DNA of 64,000 bases, taken from positions 124,001-188,000 of the forward strand of contig JAGCDZ010000100.1 in assembly GCA_017650905.1 (NCBI GenBank). The letters run 5' to 3'. The DNA comes from Prevotella sp. (lineage in GTDB: Bacteria; Bacteroidota; Bacteroidia; Bacteroidales; Bacteroidaceae). Positions 49,687-58,572 of the stretch are shown here, one piece after another. Position 1 is the stretch's first letter. Each line of letters starts with the position of its first letter. Under the pieces are notes generated by a model that worked only from the letters and a program-made list of their open reading frames with translations, made no database searches and was not told the DNA's origin. The translations under genes were made by a program, and so were the position numbers.

Positions 49687-50703
49687 TTACTTCTTGTTCA
49701 GGGCGAGGTCGATAGCAACGGCTACAGAAACGGTAGCACCTACCATCGGGTTGTTACCCATACCCAAGAAGCCCATCATCTCAACGTGAGCAGGCACTGA
49801 AGAAGAACCTGCAAACTGAGCGTCAGAATGCATACGACCCAGGGTGTCGGTCATACCGTAAGAAGCAGGACCGGCAGCCATGTTATCCGGGTGCAGGGTA
49901 CGGCCTGTACCACCACCGGAAGCTACTGAGAAGTAAGGCTTACCAGCGAGCACGCGCTCCTTCTTATAGGTACCGGCTACTGGGTGCTGGAAACGGGTGG
50001 GGTTGGTAGAGTTTCCAGTGATAGAGACATCGACGTTCTCCTTCCACAGGATAGCTACACCCTCACGAACATCGTCGGCACCATAGCACTTCACCTTCAG
50101 ACGGCTGGGGTTGTTGCCATAAGGAACCTCCTTCACAACCGCCAGTTCACCAGTGAAGTAGTCGAACTTGGTCTGTACATAGGTGAAACCGTTGATACGG
50201 CTGATAATCTGGGCAGCGTCCTTACCAAGACCGTTCAGGATCACGCGGAGGGGCTTCTGACGTACCTTGTTGGCCATCTCAGCAATCTTGATGGCACCCT
50301 CGGCAGCAGCGAAGCTCTCGTGACCAGCCAAAAAGGCAAAGCACTCGGTCTCTTCGCGGAGCAGACGAGCAGCGAGGTTACCGTGACCGATACCTACCTT
50401 ACGATCGTCGGCTACTGATCCGGGGATACAGAAGCTCTGCAGACCGATACCGATGGCCTCAGCAGCCTCGGCAGCTGTCTTCACGCCCTTCTTGATGGCG
50501 ATAGCAGCACCACAAACATATGCCCACTTGGCATTCTCGAAGCAGATCAGCTGAGTCTCCTCACACATCTGGTAAGGATCCACACCAGCCTTTTCACAAA
50601 TCTCGTTGGCCTCTTCAATACTGTTGATGCCATTCTCCTTCAGAGCAGCAAGAACCTGGTCGATACGGCGCTCCTGACTCTCAAACTGTACTTTTCTAAT
50701 CAT
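49687..50703 (-). CDS. GGGtGRT protein
   Basis: 338 residues. The name-giving SVASGGGTGRTLHPDN is present, together with HESFAAAEGAIKIAEM, SITGNSTNPTRFQHPVAG and GMGNNPMVGATVSVAVAI. The family is conserved, mainly in anaerobes, and its reaction has not, to my knowledge, been established. It lies 14 bp downstream of a NifU-like scaffold gene on the same strand, which points to an iron-sulfur or metal-linked function. The terminator follows the stop. Confidence 0.85.
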   Translation of the reverse strand: MIRKVQFESQERRIDQVLAALKENGINSIEEANEICEKAGVDPYQMCEETQLICFENAKWAYVCGAAIAIKKGVKTAAEAAEAIGIGLQSFCIPGSVADDRKVGIGHGNLAARLLREETECFAFLAGHESFAAAEGAIKIAEMANKVRQKPLRVILNGLGKDAAQIISRINGFTYVQTKFDYFTGELAVVKEVPYGNNPSRLKVKCYGADDVREGVAILWKENVDVSITGNSTNPTRFQHPVAGTYKKERVLAGKPYFSVASGGGTGRTLHPDNMAAGPASYGMTDTLGRMHSDAQFAGSSSVPAHVEMMGFLGMGNNPMVGATVSVAVAIDLALNKK

Positions 50704-50717
50704 AGTCGTATCCTCCT

Positions 50718-51419
50718 TTATTCTTTACGTGGGTCAATTGCTTTCACTGCACCCTGATCCTCGGTACGACGACCGTAAGAACCGGTGAACTTCTTCAGAG
50801 CCTCATTGGCGTCCATGCCGTTCTTGATGGCTTCCATCATCTTGCCGAGGTGTACATACTCGTAACCGCAAACCTCGTTGTTAGCATCGAGATACTGCTT
50901 GGTGATATAACCCTCAGTCAGCTCCAGGTAACGGGTACCCTTGGCAACGGTGCCATAGAGTGTACCAGTCTGTGAACGGAGACCCTTACCGAGGTCCTCC
51001 AGACCAGCGCCGATGGGCAGACCGCCCTCAGAGAAGGCACTCTGTGTACGTCCGTAGACAATCTGCAGGAAGAGCTCGCGCATAGCGGTGTTGATGGCAT
51101 CGCAGACGAGGTCGGTGTTCAAAGCCTCGAGGATGGTCTTACCGGGCAGGATTTCAGAAGCCATAGCGGCTGAGTGAGTCATACCTGTGCAACCGATGGT
51201 CTCTACGAGAGCCTCCTGGATGATACCGTCCTTCACGTTCAGGCTCAGCTTGCAAGCACCCTGCTGAGGGGCACACCAGCCGATACCATGGGTGTAACCA
51301 GAGATCTCTTTGATTTCCTTCACTGCCACCCACTTGCCCTCTTCGGGGATGGGTGCAGGTCCATGATAAGCGCCTTTGCAAACGCTACACATGTTCTCAA
51401 CTTCTTTTGAATAAATCAT
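50718..51419 (-). CDS. iron-sulfur cluster assembly scaffold (NifU-like) protein
   Basis: 233 residues. It starts MIYSKEVENMCSVCKG and contains GWCAPQQGACKLSLNV, VETIGCTGMTHSAAMASE and LVCDAINTAMREL; the Cys residues lie in the arrangement of NifU/IscU-like scaffolds. It is longer than the minimal IscU domain, with an added C-terminal half (VAKGTRYLELTEGYITKQ). It should hold transient Fe-S clusters, probably for its operon partner, the GGGtGRT protein 14 bp downstream. An alternative ATG at residue 10 is possible but would lose conserved-looking residues. Confidence 0.82.
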   Translation of the reverse strand: MIYSKEVENMCSVCKGAYHGPAPIPEEGKWVAVKEIKEISGYTHGIGWCAPQQGACKLSLNVKDGIIQEALVETIGCTGMTHSAAMASEILPGKTILEALNTDLVCDAINTAMRELFLQIVYGRTQSAFSEGGLPIGAGLEDLGKGLRSQTGTLYGTVAKGTRYLELTEGYITKQYLDANNEVCGYEYVHLGKMMEAIKNGMDANEALKKFTGSYGRRTEDQGAVKAIDPRKE

Positions 51420-51487
51420 TGATTAAAGAATAAAATGTTAAACTTATCTATAAACTATAAACTTTACCGCATTCGATATTCGACCTA

Positions 51488-51519
51488 CAAAATTACGCTA
51501 TTTATTTGAATCAGCCAAG
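51488..51519 (-). promoter_or_regulatory. candidate promoter of the scaffold/GGGtGRT operon
   Basis: On the minus strand TAATTTTG (51495-51488) is a -7 match. A weak -33 element (CTTG, 51519-51516) lies 20 bp upstream. The mRNA leader would be about 60 nt. Confidence 0.55.
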
Positions 51520-51592
51520 CCTTAATAGCCCCAATTAGAAATTATTAACATCAAAAAACGGGCAATAAAGGTGGGGTTGCCGTTTCTTTTTG

Positions 51593-51600
51593 TAATTTTG
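51593..51600 (+). promoter_or_regulatory. -7 element TAATTTTG
   Basis: TAnnTTTG match 18 bp before the ATG of the C_GCAxxG_C_C gene. Confidence 0.55.
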
Positions 51601-51618
51601 TAACCTAAAAATAGCACT

Positions 51619-52104
51619 ATGTCAAATATGGAGTTAGAAACTAGGGTACAGCGAGCTGTTGAGAATTTCATGGCGGGCTATGGTTGTTGTCAGAGTGTGG
51701 TGGCTGCCTTTGCCGACCTCTATGGTCTGGATGAGGTAATAGCCAAGCGTATTGCTGCCGGTTTTGGTGGCGGTGTAGGCCGTCTGAGGATGATGTGCGG
51801 AGCAGTTTCTGGTATAGTCATGTTGGTTGGTCTGGATTGTGGTCAGACGGAAGGTGGTGACCGAGAGGGCAAGTCGGCTTGCTATAAAGTGGTGCAGGAT
51901 CTGCTGTCGCAGTCGAAGGCAGAAAACGGTAGTCTGATTTGTGCAGAGATTTTGGGTCTGAAAGGTTATCAGAAGGCCCAAAACAGTTATGTGGCTTCTC
52001 CCCGTACCGCAGAATACTATAAGACACGTCCCTGTGCTGCCAAGGTGGAGAGTGCGGCGCGGATCTTTGCCAATTATCTGAGGGAGAAGGGTGACGGAGT
52101 TTAA
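51619..52104 (+). CDS. C_GCAxxG_C_C family protein
   Basis: 161 residues. GYGCCQSVVAAFADLYGL (21-38), then AAGFGGGVGRLRMMCGAVSG with Cys60 in the C-G-A-x-x-G motif, C74 further on, and two C-terminal Cys (SLICAEI, RPCAAKV) match the redox-type family named C_GCAxxG_C_C. The spaced cysteines suggest metal or cluster binding or a redox role; no reaction is established. M4 is an alternative start. A run of 7-bp repeats follows its stop. Confidence 0.85.
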   Translation: MSNMELETRVQRAVENFMAGYGCCQSVVAAFADLYGLDEVIAKRIAAGFGGGVGRLRMMCGAVSGIVMLVGLDCGQTEGGDREGKSACYKVVQDLLSQSKAENGSLICAEILGLKGYQKAQNSYVASPRTAEYYKTRPCAAKVESAARIFANYLREKGDGV

Positions 52105-52106
52105 GG

Positions 52107-52162
52107 TTTTTAGTTTGGAGTTTATAGTTTAGTGTTTACAGTTTATTGTTTATAGATTAGTG
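52107..52162 (+). repeat. TTTATAG-type heptads containing the start codon
   Basis: Eight 7-bp units: TTTTTAG, TTTGGAG, TTTATAG, TTTAGTG, TTTACAG, TTTATTG, TTTATAG, ATTAGTG. The last holds the GTG start (52160) of the regulator gene. Confidence 0.8.
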
Positions 52163-55150
52163 CTTAGGGAGGTTTGTCGTGTGGTGGTTTGCATGCTTCT
52201 GCTGTTGTTTGGCGGCAGGGTGGGGGCGATGGAGCTGACAGAACGGTACAATGTATCGTATCTGGATTTGCGCAATGGTTTGCCCCACGATAATGTAAGC
52301 AGTATTTTTGTCGATTCCAACGGCTTTTTGTGGATCTCGACCTATGGCGGCGGTCTGGTACGTTATGACGGCTATGGCATGATGCAGCCCTTGATGAATC
52401 TGAACAGCAATTCGTGTAAGTCGATAGCCGAAGACCGTTTCAAGCGTCTTTGGGTGGCTTTCGACGAGGGTACGGATGTCATCGACTTAACAACCATGTC
52501 AGGTATCCGCCTGTCATTACTTTCAGAACGTCTGCGACAGTTGTTGGCAGAGTCGAGCACCAAGACCTATTGCGATGCGTTGGGACGTATTTGGCTAATT
52601 ACCTATTCAGATGTAAACCTATTGACATTCGATGCATCGGGACAGGTCAGCCAGATCTGTTCCTATCAGTATCGGGGGAACACGCCCGAGATCAGTATCC
52701 GCGATGTGGAGGGCAATGGTAAGCCATGGATTGGTATTGACGGGGGCCTGTTCCGGTTGGTCGAGAAGAACGGTCAACTGGTGCGTGAAGAGATTTCACC
52801 GGAGTTGAGAGCCTTGCAGGGATTGTACATTACCGACATGCTGAAACGAGGTAATCTTGTTTGGATCACTACGAGTCACGGGCTGTATCGTTATGATGCC
52901 TATGGCCATCGGTTAGACCATTATCAGTATGACCCTGATAAGATAGGTAGCCTCATTCCCGCAGAAGCGTCTACCCGTAGCCTTTCTCATGATTTTCTGT
53001 CTAGCCTTGCTCTGATGCCTGATAACACCTTGCTCGTAGGATCTCTTCGTGGCGTGAATGTGTATGATGACATGACTGACGGTTTTTCTGTTTGGAATAC
53101 GGCCAGCCGACTGCCTTTGAAGAGTGACTTTGTACATTGTCTGTTGGTGGACAAAGGTCTGATATGGGTAGGCACAGAATCGGGTGGCATCGCCAAGTTA
53201 GTACCCCGGCAACTGCTTCTGCAGAACTATGTCCATACAGAATCACCTGCCTCTATCTCAGCCAATCCTGTCAACGCCATGTATGTGGAACCCGATGGTA
53301 CTGTCTGGGTAGGTACTGTGGAGGGTGGTTTGAACCGCAAGGCGAAAGGTCAGACAGTCTTCGAGCATTATACCAAGGCCAATACCCCTTTGTCGCATAA
53401 CAGTGTATCGGTTTTGGCGGCAGATGAGACGGGAAGGCTATGGATTGGCACTTGGGGTGGCGGTCTGAATGTGGTGAATATGGAATCAAAGGTGGTTCGT
53501 CACATTGAGATGCCCTCTGAACAGGCCCGGCTCACGAACTATATCGGTGCACTAGCTTATGACAGCAGGAACCAAGGCCTGTGGATTGGCAGTAATGACG
53601 GTGTGTTCTTCTTTGATTTCCGTAGCCAGGCATTGATGGAGCCTTTCGAGGACTGTCAATTGATACGAGGTTGTATCGGTTCGGTGATCGACCAGGAAGG
53701 TATGCTTTGGATGGGTTGTATGCAAGGCGTCTGTATCGTTGACCTAAAAACGCGCAAAAACGGGCAGTTTGCCTATCGTAATCTGAAGTATCGGCTGAAT
53801 ATGCCTGACTCCCGTATTTATGATAAGATTTCCTCTTTCTGTTTAGCCAAGGATGGTACGTTGTGGTTGGGCAGTAATGGCTATGGGCTCTATAAGCGCG
53901 TCGGCGACAAGTTTGAGGTGTTCACACAAGAAGACGGTTTGGTAAACAATGCCGTGAAAGGTCTGGTGGAGGATCGTAATGGTCGCTTGTGGGTTACGAC
54001 GCAGAATGGCTTGTCAATCTATGACCCCCATCTGAAGACTTTCACCAACTTTTCTCAGCACGATGGACTCATTAGTTCACAGTTTTATTGGAACTCGGCA
54101 GTGATAGCTGAGTCGGGCACTATCTATCTGGGCAGTGAGGCCGGTTTGGTGGAAGTAACAGGTGAGAATCCAGAGGCCACATATCAACCTCACCTTGTTT
54201 TCACCCGTCTGATGGTCGACAATCAGGAGGTACAGGCCGGCAGCGATTACCTGAGTGAGGACATATCTATTGTGAAGTCCATCATCCTGAGTGAGGCCAA
54301 CCGTTCGTTCTCCATCGATTTCTCGGCCTTGAACTATGGTTATGAGTCACAGGGTATCTTCAGTTATCGTATGCGGGGTTTTGATAAGGAATGGACGCTG
54401 TTGAAGCCTGGTCAGCACTCTGTGAGATATAGTGCCCTGCCCGTCGGTACTTATACATTCGAGGTGAAGTATGAGACGACGTTGTCCTCATCAGAGCATA
54501 ACACGATTTCGGTGGATGTCGTTGTGCAGCCTCGTTTTTGGAACAGTTGGTGGTTCCGTCTGATTCTCGGCATCCTTTTCGTAGCACTGATTGTGTATGT
54601 CTATAACCGTAGGGTGGCAGAGTTGAAGCGCAGAGAAGCAGAGCAGTTGTTGCGTCCTATCCGTAAGGTTCTTGAGGAATCGAAGAATCCCCAACAACTC
54701 CAACAGCGCATCAGCAATATCCTCGACAACCAGGAACGTTATCAGAAGAGTGTGACCAGAAGTGTGGAGGCTGACAAAGAGGAAGTGATGAAAAACACAA
54801 GGCCATTTATGGAGCGGGTGATGGAGATTGTCGAGGCTAACTACACAAATTCCGAATTCGGCGTTCAGGAATTCTGTGACGCTTTGGGTATGAGCCGCAG
54901 TGTGCTCAGCAAGCACCTTAATGCCGAGGCCGGATTACCGGCTGGTCAGTTCCTCCGTAATTACCGCCTGAACATGGCGAGGGAACTACTTTCTGCCAGG
55001 ATGGGCAATCGCAATATTACCGAGATTGCCTATGCGGTAGGATTCAATGACCCCAAATATTTCACTCGTTGTTTCACAAAGATGTATGGGAAGAGTCCGA
55101 GTTCCTATGATGATAGTCTACGGGTAGGCGCATCTGAGGGATCGGATTGA
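52160..55150 (+). CDS. propeller sensor / AraC-type regulator of the PUL (no kinase)
   Basis: 996 residues from a GTG start that gives a plausible signal peptide (VVVCMLLLLFGGRVGA). Repeated regulator-propeller blades begin at GLPHDNVSSIFVDSNGFLW (about 40) and recur to about residue 680 (for example GLIWVGTESGGIAKL, GRLWIGTWGGGLNVV). A Y_Y_Y domain follows (about 700-785), then one membrane helix (about 795-815), a coiled linker, and an AraC HTH (about 890-985: FCDALGMSRSVLSKHL, NITEIAYAVGFNDPKYFTR). Unlike classic hybrid two-component systems, it has no histidine kinase, phosphoacceptor or receiver domain between membrane and HTH. It should sense a periplasmic glycan and act directly on the promoter of the adjacent SusC gene. 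Confidence 0.88.
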   Translation: MLREVCRVVVCMLLLLFGGRVGAMELTERYNVSYLDLRNGLPHDNVSSIFVDSNGFLWISTYGGGLVRYDGYGMMQPLMNLNSNSCKSIAEDRFKRLWVAFDEGTDVIDLTTMSGIRLSLLSERLRQLLAESSTKTYCDALGRIWLITYSDVNLLTFDASGQVSQICSYQYRGNTPEISIRDVEGNGKPWIGIDGGLFRLVEKNGQLVREEISPELRALQGLYITDMLKRGNLVWITTSHGLYRYDAYGHRLDHYQYDPDKIGSLIPAEASTRSLSHDFLSSLALMPDNTLLVGSLRGVNVYDDMTDGFSVWNTASRLPLKSDFVHCLLVDKGLIWVGTESGGIAKLVPRQLLLQNYVHTESPASISANPVNAMYVEPDGTVWVGTVEGGLNRKAKGQTVFEHYTKANTPLSHNSVSVLAADETGRLWIGTWGGGLNVVNMESKVVRHIEMPSEQARLTNYIGALAYDSRNQGLWIGSNDGVFFFDFRSQALMEPFEDCQLIRGCIGSVIDQEGMLWMGCMQGVCIVDLKTRKNGQFAYRNLKYRLNMPDSRIYDKISSFCLAKDGTLWLGSNGYGLYKRVGDKFEVFTQEDGLVNNAVKGLVEDRNGRLWVTTQNGLSIYDPHLKTFTNFSQHDGLISSQFYWNSAVIAESGTIYLGSEAGLVEVTGENPEATYQPHLVFTRLMVDNQEVQAGSDYLSEDISIVKSIILSEANRSFSIDFSALNYGYESQGIFSYRMRGFDKEWTLLKPGQHSVRYSALPVGTYTFEVKYETTLSSSEHNTISVDVVVQPRFWNSWWFRLILGILFVALIVYVYNRRVAELKRREAEQLLRPIRKVLEESKNPQQLQQRISNILDNQERYQKSVTRSVEADKEEVMKNTRPFMERVMEIVEANYTNSEFGVQEFCDALGMSRSVLSKHLNAEAGLPAGQFLRNYRLNMARELLSARMGNRNITEIAYAVGFNDPKYFTRCFTKMYGKSPSSYDDSLRVGASEGSD

Positions 55151-55210
55151 TTCAAATCATTGACATACCTCAAGAAGTAGAAAAAACGCACCAAAACGTC
55201 TGTAAGTCAT

Positions 55211-55260
55211 TTTGTCCACCTATTAAATTGTTTTGTCCACCCTCATTCGAGTGTGGACCA
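55211..55260 (+). promoter_or_regulatory. candidate operator: TTTGTCCACC direct repeat plus inverted half
   Basis: TTTGTCCACC at 55211-55220 and again at 55232-55241, 21 bp apart (two helical turns), followed by the inverted half-site GTGTGGAC at 55251. The second copy sits where a -33 element would be, as expected for an AraC-type activator site. Confidence 0.6.
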
Positions 55261-55261
55261 T

Positions 55262-55269
55262 TAATTTTG
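55262..55269 (+). promoter_or_regulatory. -7 element TAATTTTG of the SusC operon
   Basis: TAnnTTTG match 48 bp before the SusC ATG. No TTTG at consensus spacing; the TTTGTCCACC boxes lie just upstream. Confidence 0.6.
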
Positions 55270-55316
55270 CAGCCAGATTTCTATCTAATTAATTTCTAAA
55301 CTAAAAGCAATTAACA

Positions 55317-58300
55317 ATGAGAAAACAAGTTTTATTCTCTGTGATGTTGTCCTTGGGCATGTTGGGAGGTCTGATGGTCTGCCCCGTTCCTGCGACGGCA
55401 TCAGTGACCCAACAGACTATCAAGGTCAGCGGTCAGGTTGTTGACCAAGACGATGAGGCCTTGATAGGTGCCACTGTCAAGGTGAAGGGCGCTCAGTCGG
55501 GAGCCATTACCGATTTTGACGGTAATTTTGAGCTGAGTGTTCCAGCTAATGCAACTCTCGTAGTAAGCTACGTAGGTTACAAGGATCGTGAGATTGCTGT
55601 TAACGGTCGCTCCATCCTTAATCAGATTCAGTTGGAGTCTGACTCTCAGATGCTCGACCAGGTGGTCGTTGTGGGTTATGGTGTTCAGAAGAAGGCTGAC
55701 CTGACCGGTTCGGTATCTATCGTGAATGCCGATGAATTGAAGCGTGTGTCACATTCCAATGTCTCCACGATGCTTGAAGGTAAGGTAGCTGGTGTACAGA
55801 TCACCTCAGACGGTCAGCCAGGCGCCGACCCCTTGGTGCGTATCCGTGGTATCGGTACCCTGAACGGAAACCAGGCACCTCTGTACGTTATCGATGGTGT
55901 GCCTATGGGAACTTCCATTCGTGACTTCTCTCCGAATGACATTGAAACCATCCAGGTGCTGAAGGATGCCTCTGCTGGTGCTATCTACGGTTCGCGTGCG
56001 GCTAACGGTGTGGTCATCATCACCACTAAGAACGGTAAAAAAGAGCAGCCCCTGAAAGTTGACTACAAAGGCTACTTCGGTATAGACCAGATTCAAAAGA
56101 ATGTCTACGACCTGACCAATGCAGAGCAGTACAGTCAGTATCTTGGCATTGCAGCTGAGAATGCCGGTATTCCTGTTCCTGGCGGTTACAGCAAGGGTGC
56201 AGACGGATATTACCACTTTCAGGACAATACTGATACCGACTGGCTCAGTGAGGCCTTTAAGACAGGTATCCGTCAGAACCACAGTGTGAATCTCAGTGGC
56301 GGTGGTGTTAATAATACCTATAATATAAGTCTTGATTACTATAATCAGAAGGGAACCCTTGAAGGTGCCGGACCTAATTTCAAGCGTTATACGGCTCGTG
56401 TGAACAATACGATGGATATCAAGTTCATCAAGTTCCGCACCAGTCTCGTCTACTCACACTCCGATCAGGACAATCTCGCCGTATCAAATGCCAATGAGTA
56501 TGTTCAGGGTCTTTATGGCAACCTGGGTAACGTGCTGGGAGGTGTATTGAATATGCAGCCGACCATCAAGGCATACGACAGTTCCACGTGGGTGCTTGAC
56601 GATAAGGTAGGTAGCGCCAGCGGTTATCGCTACGATGCCTATGGCTATGGCGTGTACTATGACACGATTCATGGTGATATCTCAGCTATGAACCCCCTGT
56701 TGATAAACGAAATGCTGACAAGAAATACGATTGTTGACCGTTTCTTGGGTACAGCTTCTGCTGATGTCGACCTGCTTGATATGGTTGGTTTAAAGAATAA
56801 GAACCATCAGTTGACCTATAAGATTAACCTCTCCTATAGCACGACATCCTGCAACGACAAGACGTGGATTCCTGCTTGGATACAGAGTAATCGTGTGTAC
56901 CTTGACAAGAGCAATGAGCGTTTGACCAAGGCGCACCGTAAGTACACTGATGCCCTGATAGAGAATACGCTGACATATGATGGAACCATCGGTCTGCATC
57001 ATGTTAACCTCGTGGTCGGTCAGACCTTTGAGCAAGAGAACACCAACACACTGTCTGCGACAGGTGTTACGCTTTCTGAGCCCTATTTCCTGCAATTGCA
57101 GAATGCCGGTGATTGGAGTGCCGACAGTTATGAGTACAAGCATACCTTGGCTTCCTATCTGGCTCGTCTGAACTACGACTTCGATGGTAAATACCTTATT
57201 TCGGGTATTATCCGTCGTGATGGTAGTTCCCGTCTGACCAAGGATATCCGTTGGGATACATTTACCTCCATTTCATTAGGATGGCGTTTCGATAAGGAAA
57301 AGTTCTTCCCCATCGACCGTGACATCGTCAATATGTTCAAACTTCGTGCCAGCTATGGTGAACTTGGTAATGAGGCCTCTGTAGGCGACTATGCCATCTA
57401 TGCCACCATGGCCCGTAACAACATGACTTACAGCTTCGGTAACCAGCCTATCACAGGTTCTGCCGTTTCGACTTTCGTCAATGAGAACCTTTCTTGGGAA
57501 AAGAGAAAGACCATGAACGTCGGTCTCGACCTGGCTTTTTTCAACAATCGCATCGAGTTTACCGCAGAGTGGTACAAGAACAAGTCAGAAGATCTGCTTT
57601 ATAATGTTCCTGTTCCTGCCAGTGCTGGTGTGGCCAACACTTCTGTGACCATGAATGCCGCCTCGCTGGAGAATAGCGGTTTGGAGTTCTCTGTTACCTA
57701 CCGCAACCGCGACCATGCTTTGAGGCATGAGATCAGTGCAAACTTGAGTACGCTGAAGAACAAAGTAACCTCTCTTGGTTTCGGTACAGAGAAGTACATC
57801 ACCGGTGCCTATATCACTGAAGTTGGTGAGGAAGTCGGTAAGTTCTACGGCTGGGACTATCAGGGTATCATCCGTACACAAGAGCAGCTTGATAAGCTGA
57901 ATGCCATCGCACAGGAAAAGGGTCTCACAGAGTATCAGCCTGGAGCACGGGTCGGTGACTGCTACTATCGCGATATCAACGGTGACGGTCAAATTAATGG
58001 TGACGACCAAACCATTCTCGGCAGTGGTCTGCCAAAGGTGAACTTCGGTCTGAGCGCACACCTGGAGTACAATATCTTCGACCTGAGTATCTCTACTTTT
58101 GGTGCTCTTGGCTACCATGTAACCGATTACCTATACAATACACTGAACTCCTCCTATGGCTACGGCAATAAGGATATTGCCATCCTGGGTGCTAACCAGT
58201 GGGACGGCTCTACTTACGTGAGCGACATCCCCCGTACCTATCTGTCGAACAGTGCTACATTGGGTTGGAACGATTTATTCTGCGACCGTCAGATCCAGAA

Positions 58301-58535
58301 TGCCGCCTATTGGAAGATTGCTAACGTTGAGCTTGGCTGTAACTTGCCAAACAAGTGGTTTGCCAATTATGTATCAGGTGTGCGCGTTTATGTATCTGCA
58401 CAGAATCTCTTCACCATCACTGGCTACAAGGGTTACAATGTGGACTATGCCGGCGGCACGTTCACCCCAGGCTATAATTACTGCTCGTATCCCACTGCAA
58501 GAAGCTTCATGGCTGGTCTGAACTTCACGTTCTAA
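55317..58535 (+). CDS. SusC/RagA family TonB-linked outer membrane transporter
   Basis: 1072 residues. Signal peptide to about residue 28, then a carboxypeptidase-regulatory-like domain (VSGQVVDQDDEALIGATVKV, about 38-110). The plug domain follows with VVVVGYGVQKKADLTGSVS, LYVIDGVPMG and VLKDASAGAIYGSRAANGVV. The beta-barrel runs to the C-terminal FMAGLNFTF, with the final Phe of outer membrane proteins. It imports oligosaccharides bound by its SusD lid, using TonB energy. It follows the regulator gene and the candidate operator, and leads the operon. Confidence 0.95.
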   Translation: MRKQVLFSVMLSLGMLGGLMVCPVPATASVTQQTIKVSGQVVDQDDEALIGATVKVKGAQSGAITDFDGNFELSVPANATLVVSYVGYKDREIAVNGRSILNQIQLESDSQMLDQVVVVGYGVQKKADLTGSVSIVNADELKRVSHSNVSTMLEGKVAGVQITSDGQPGADPLVRIRGIGTLNGNQAPLYVIDGVPMGTSIRDFSPNDIETIQVLKDASAGAIYGSRAANGVVIITTKNGKKEQPLKVDYKGYFGIDQIQKNVYDLTNAEQYSQYLGIAAENAGIPVPGGYSKGADGYYHFQDNTDTDWLSEAFKTGIRQNHSVNLSGGGVNNTYNISLDYYNQKGTLEGAGPNFKRYTARVNNTMDIKFIKFRTSLVYSHSDQDNLAVSNANEYVQGLYGNLGNVLGGVLNMQPTIKAYDSSTWVLDDKVGSASGYRYDAYGYGVYYDTIHGDISAMNPLLINEMLTRNTIVDRFLGTASADVDLLDMVGLKNKNHQLTYKINLSYSTTSCNDKTWIPAWIQSNRVYLDKSNERLTKAHRKYTDALIENTLTYDGTIGLHHVNLVVGQTFEQENTNTLSATGVTLSEPYFLQLQNAGDWSADSYEYKHTLASYLARLNYDFDGKYLISGIIRRDGSSRLTKDIRWDTFTSISLGWRFDKEKFFPIDRDIVNMFKLRASYGELGNEASVGDYAIYATMARNNMTYSFGNQPITGSAVSTFVNENLSWEKRKTMNVGLDLAFFNNRIEFTAEWYKNKSEDLLYNVPVPASAGVANTSVTMNAASLENSGLEFSVTYRNRDHALRHEISANLSTLKNKVTSLGFGTEKYITGAYITEVGEEVGKFYGWDYQGIIRTQEQLDKLNAIAQEKGLTEYQPGARVGDCYYRDINGDGQINGDDQTILGSGLPKVNFGLSAHLEYNIFDLSISTFGALGYHVTDYLYNTLNSSYGYGNKDIAILGANQWDGSTYVSDIPRTYLSNSATLGWNDLFCDRQIQNAAYWKIANVELGCNLPNKWFANYVSGVRVYVSAQNLFTITGYKGYNVDYAGGTFTPGYNYCSYPTARSFMAGLNFTF

Positions 58536-58572
58536 GAAGAATGAAAGAATGAAAAAATGAAGTAATGAAAAA

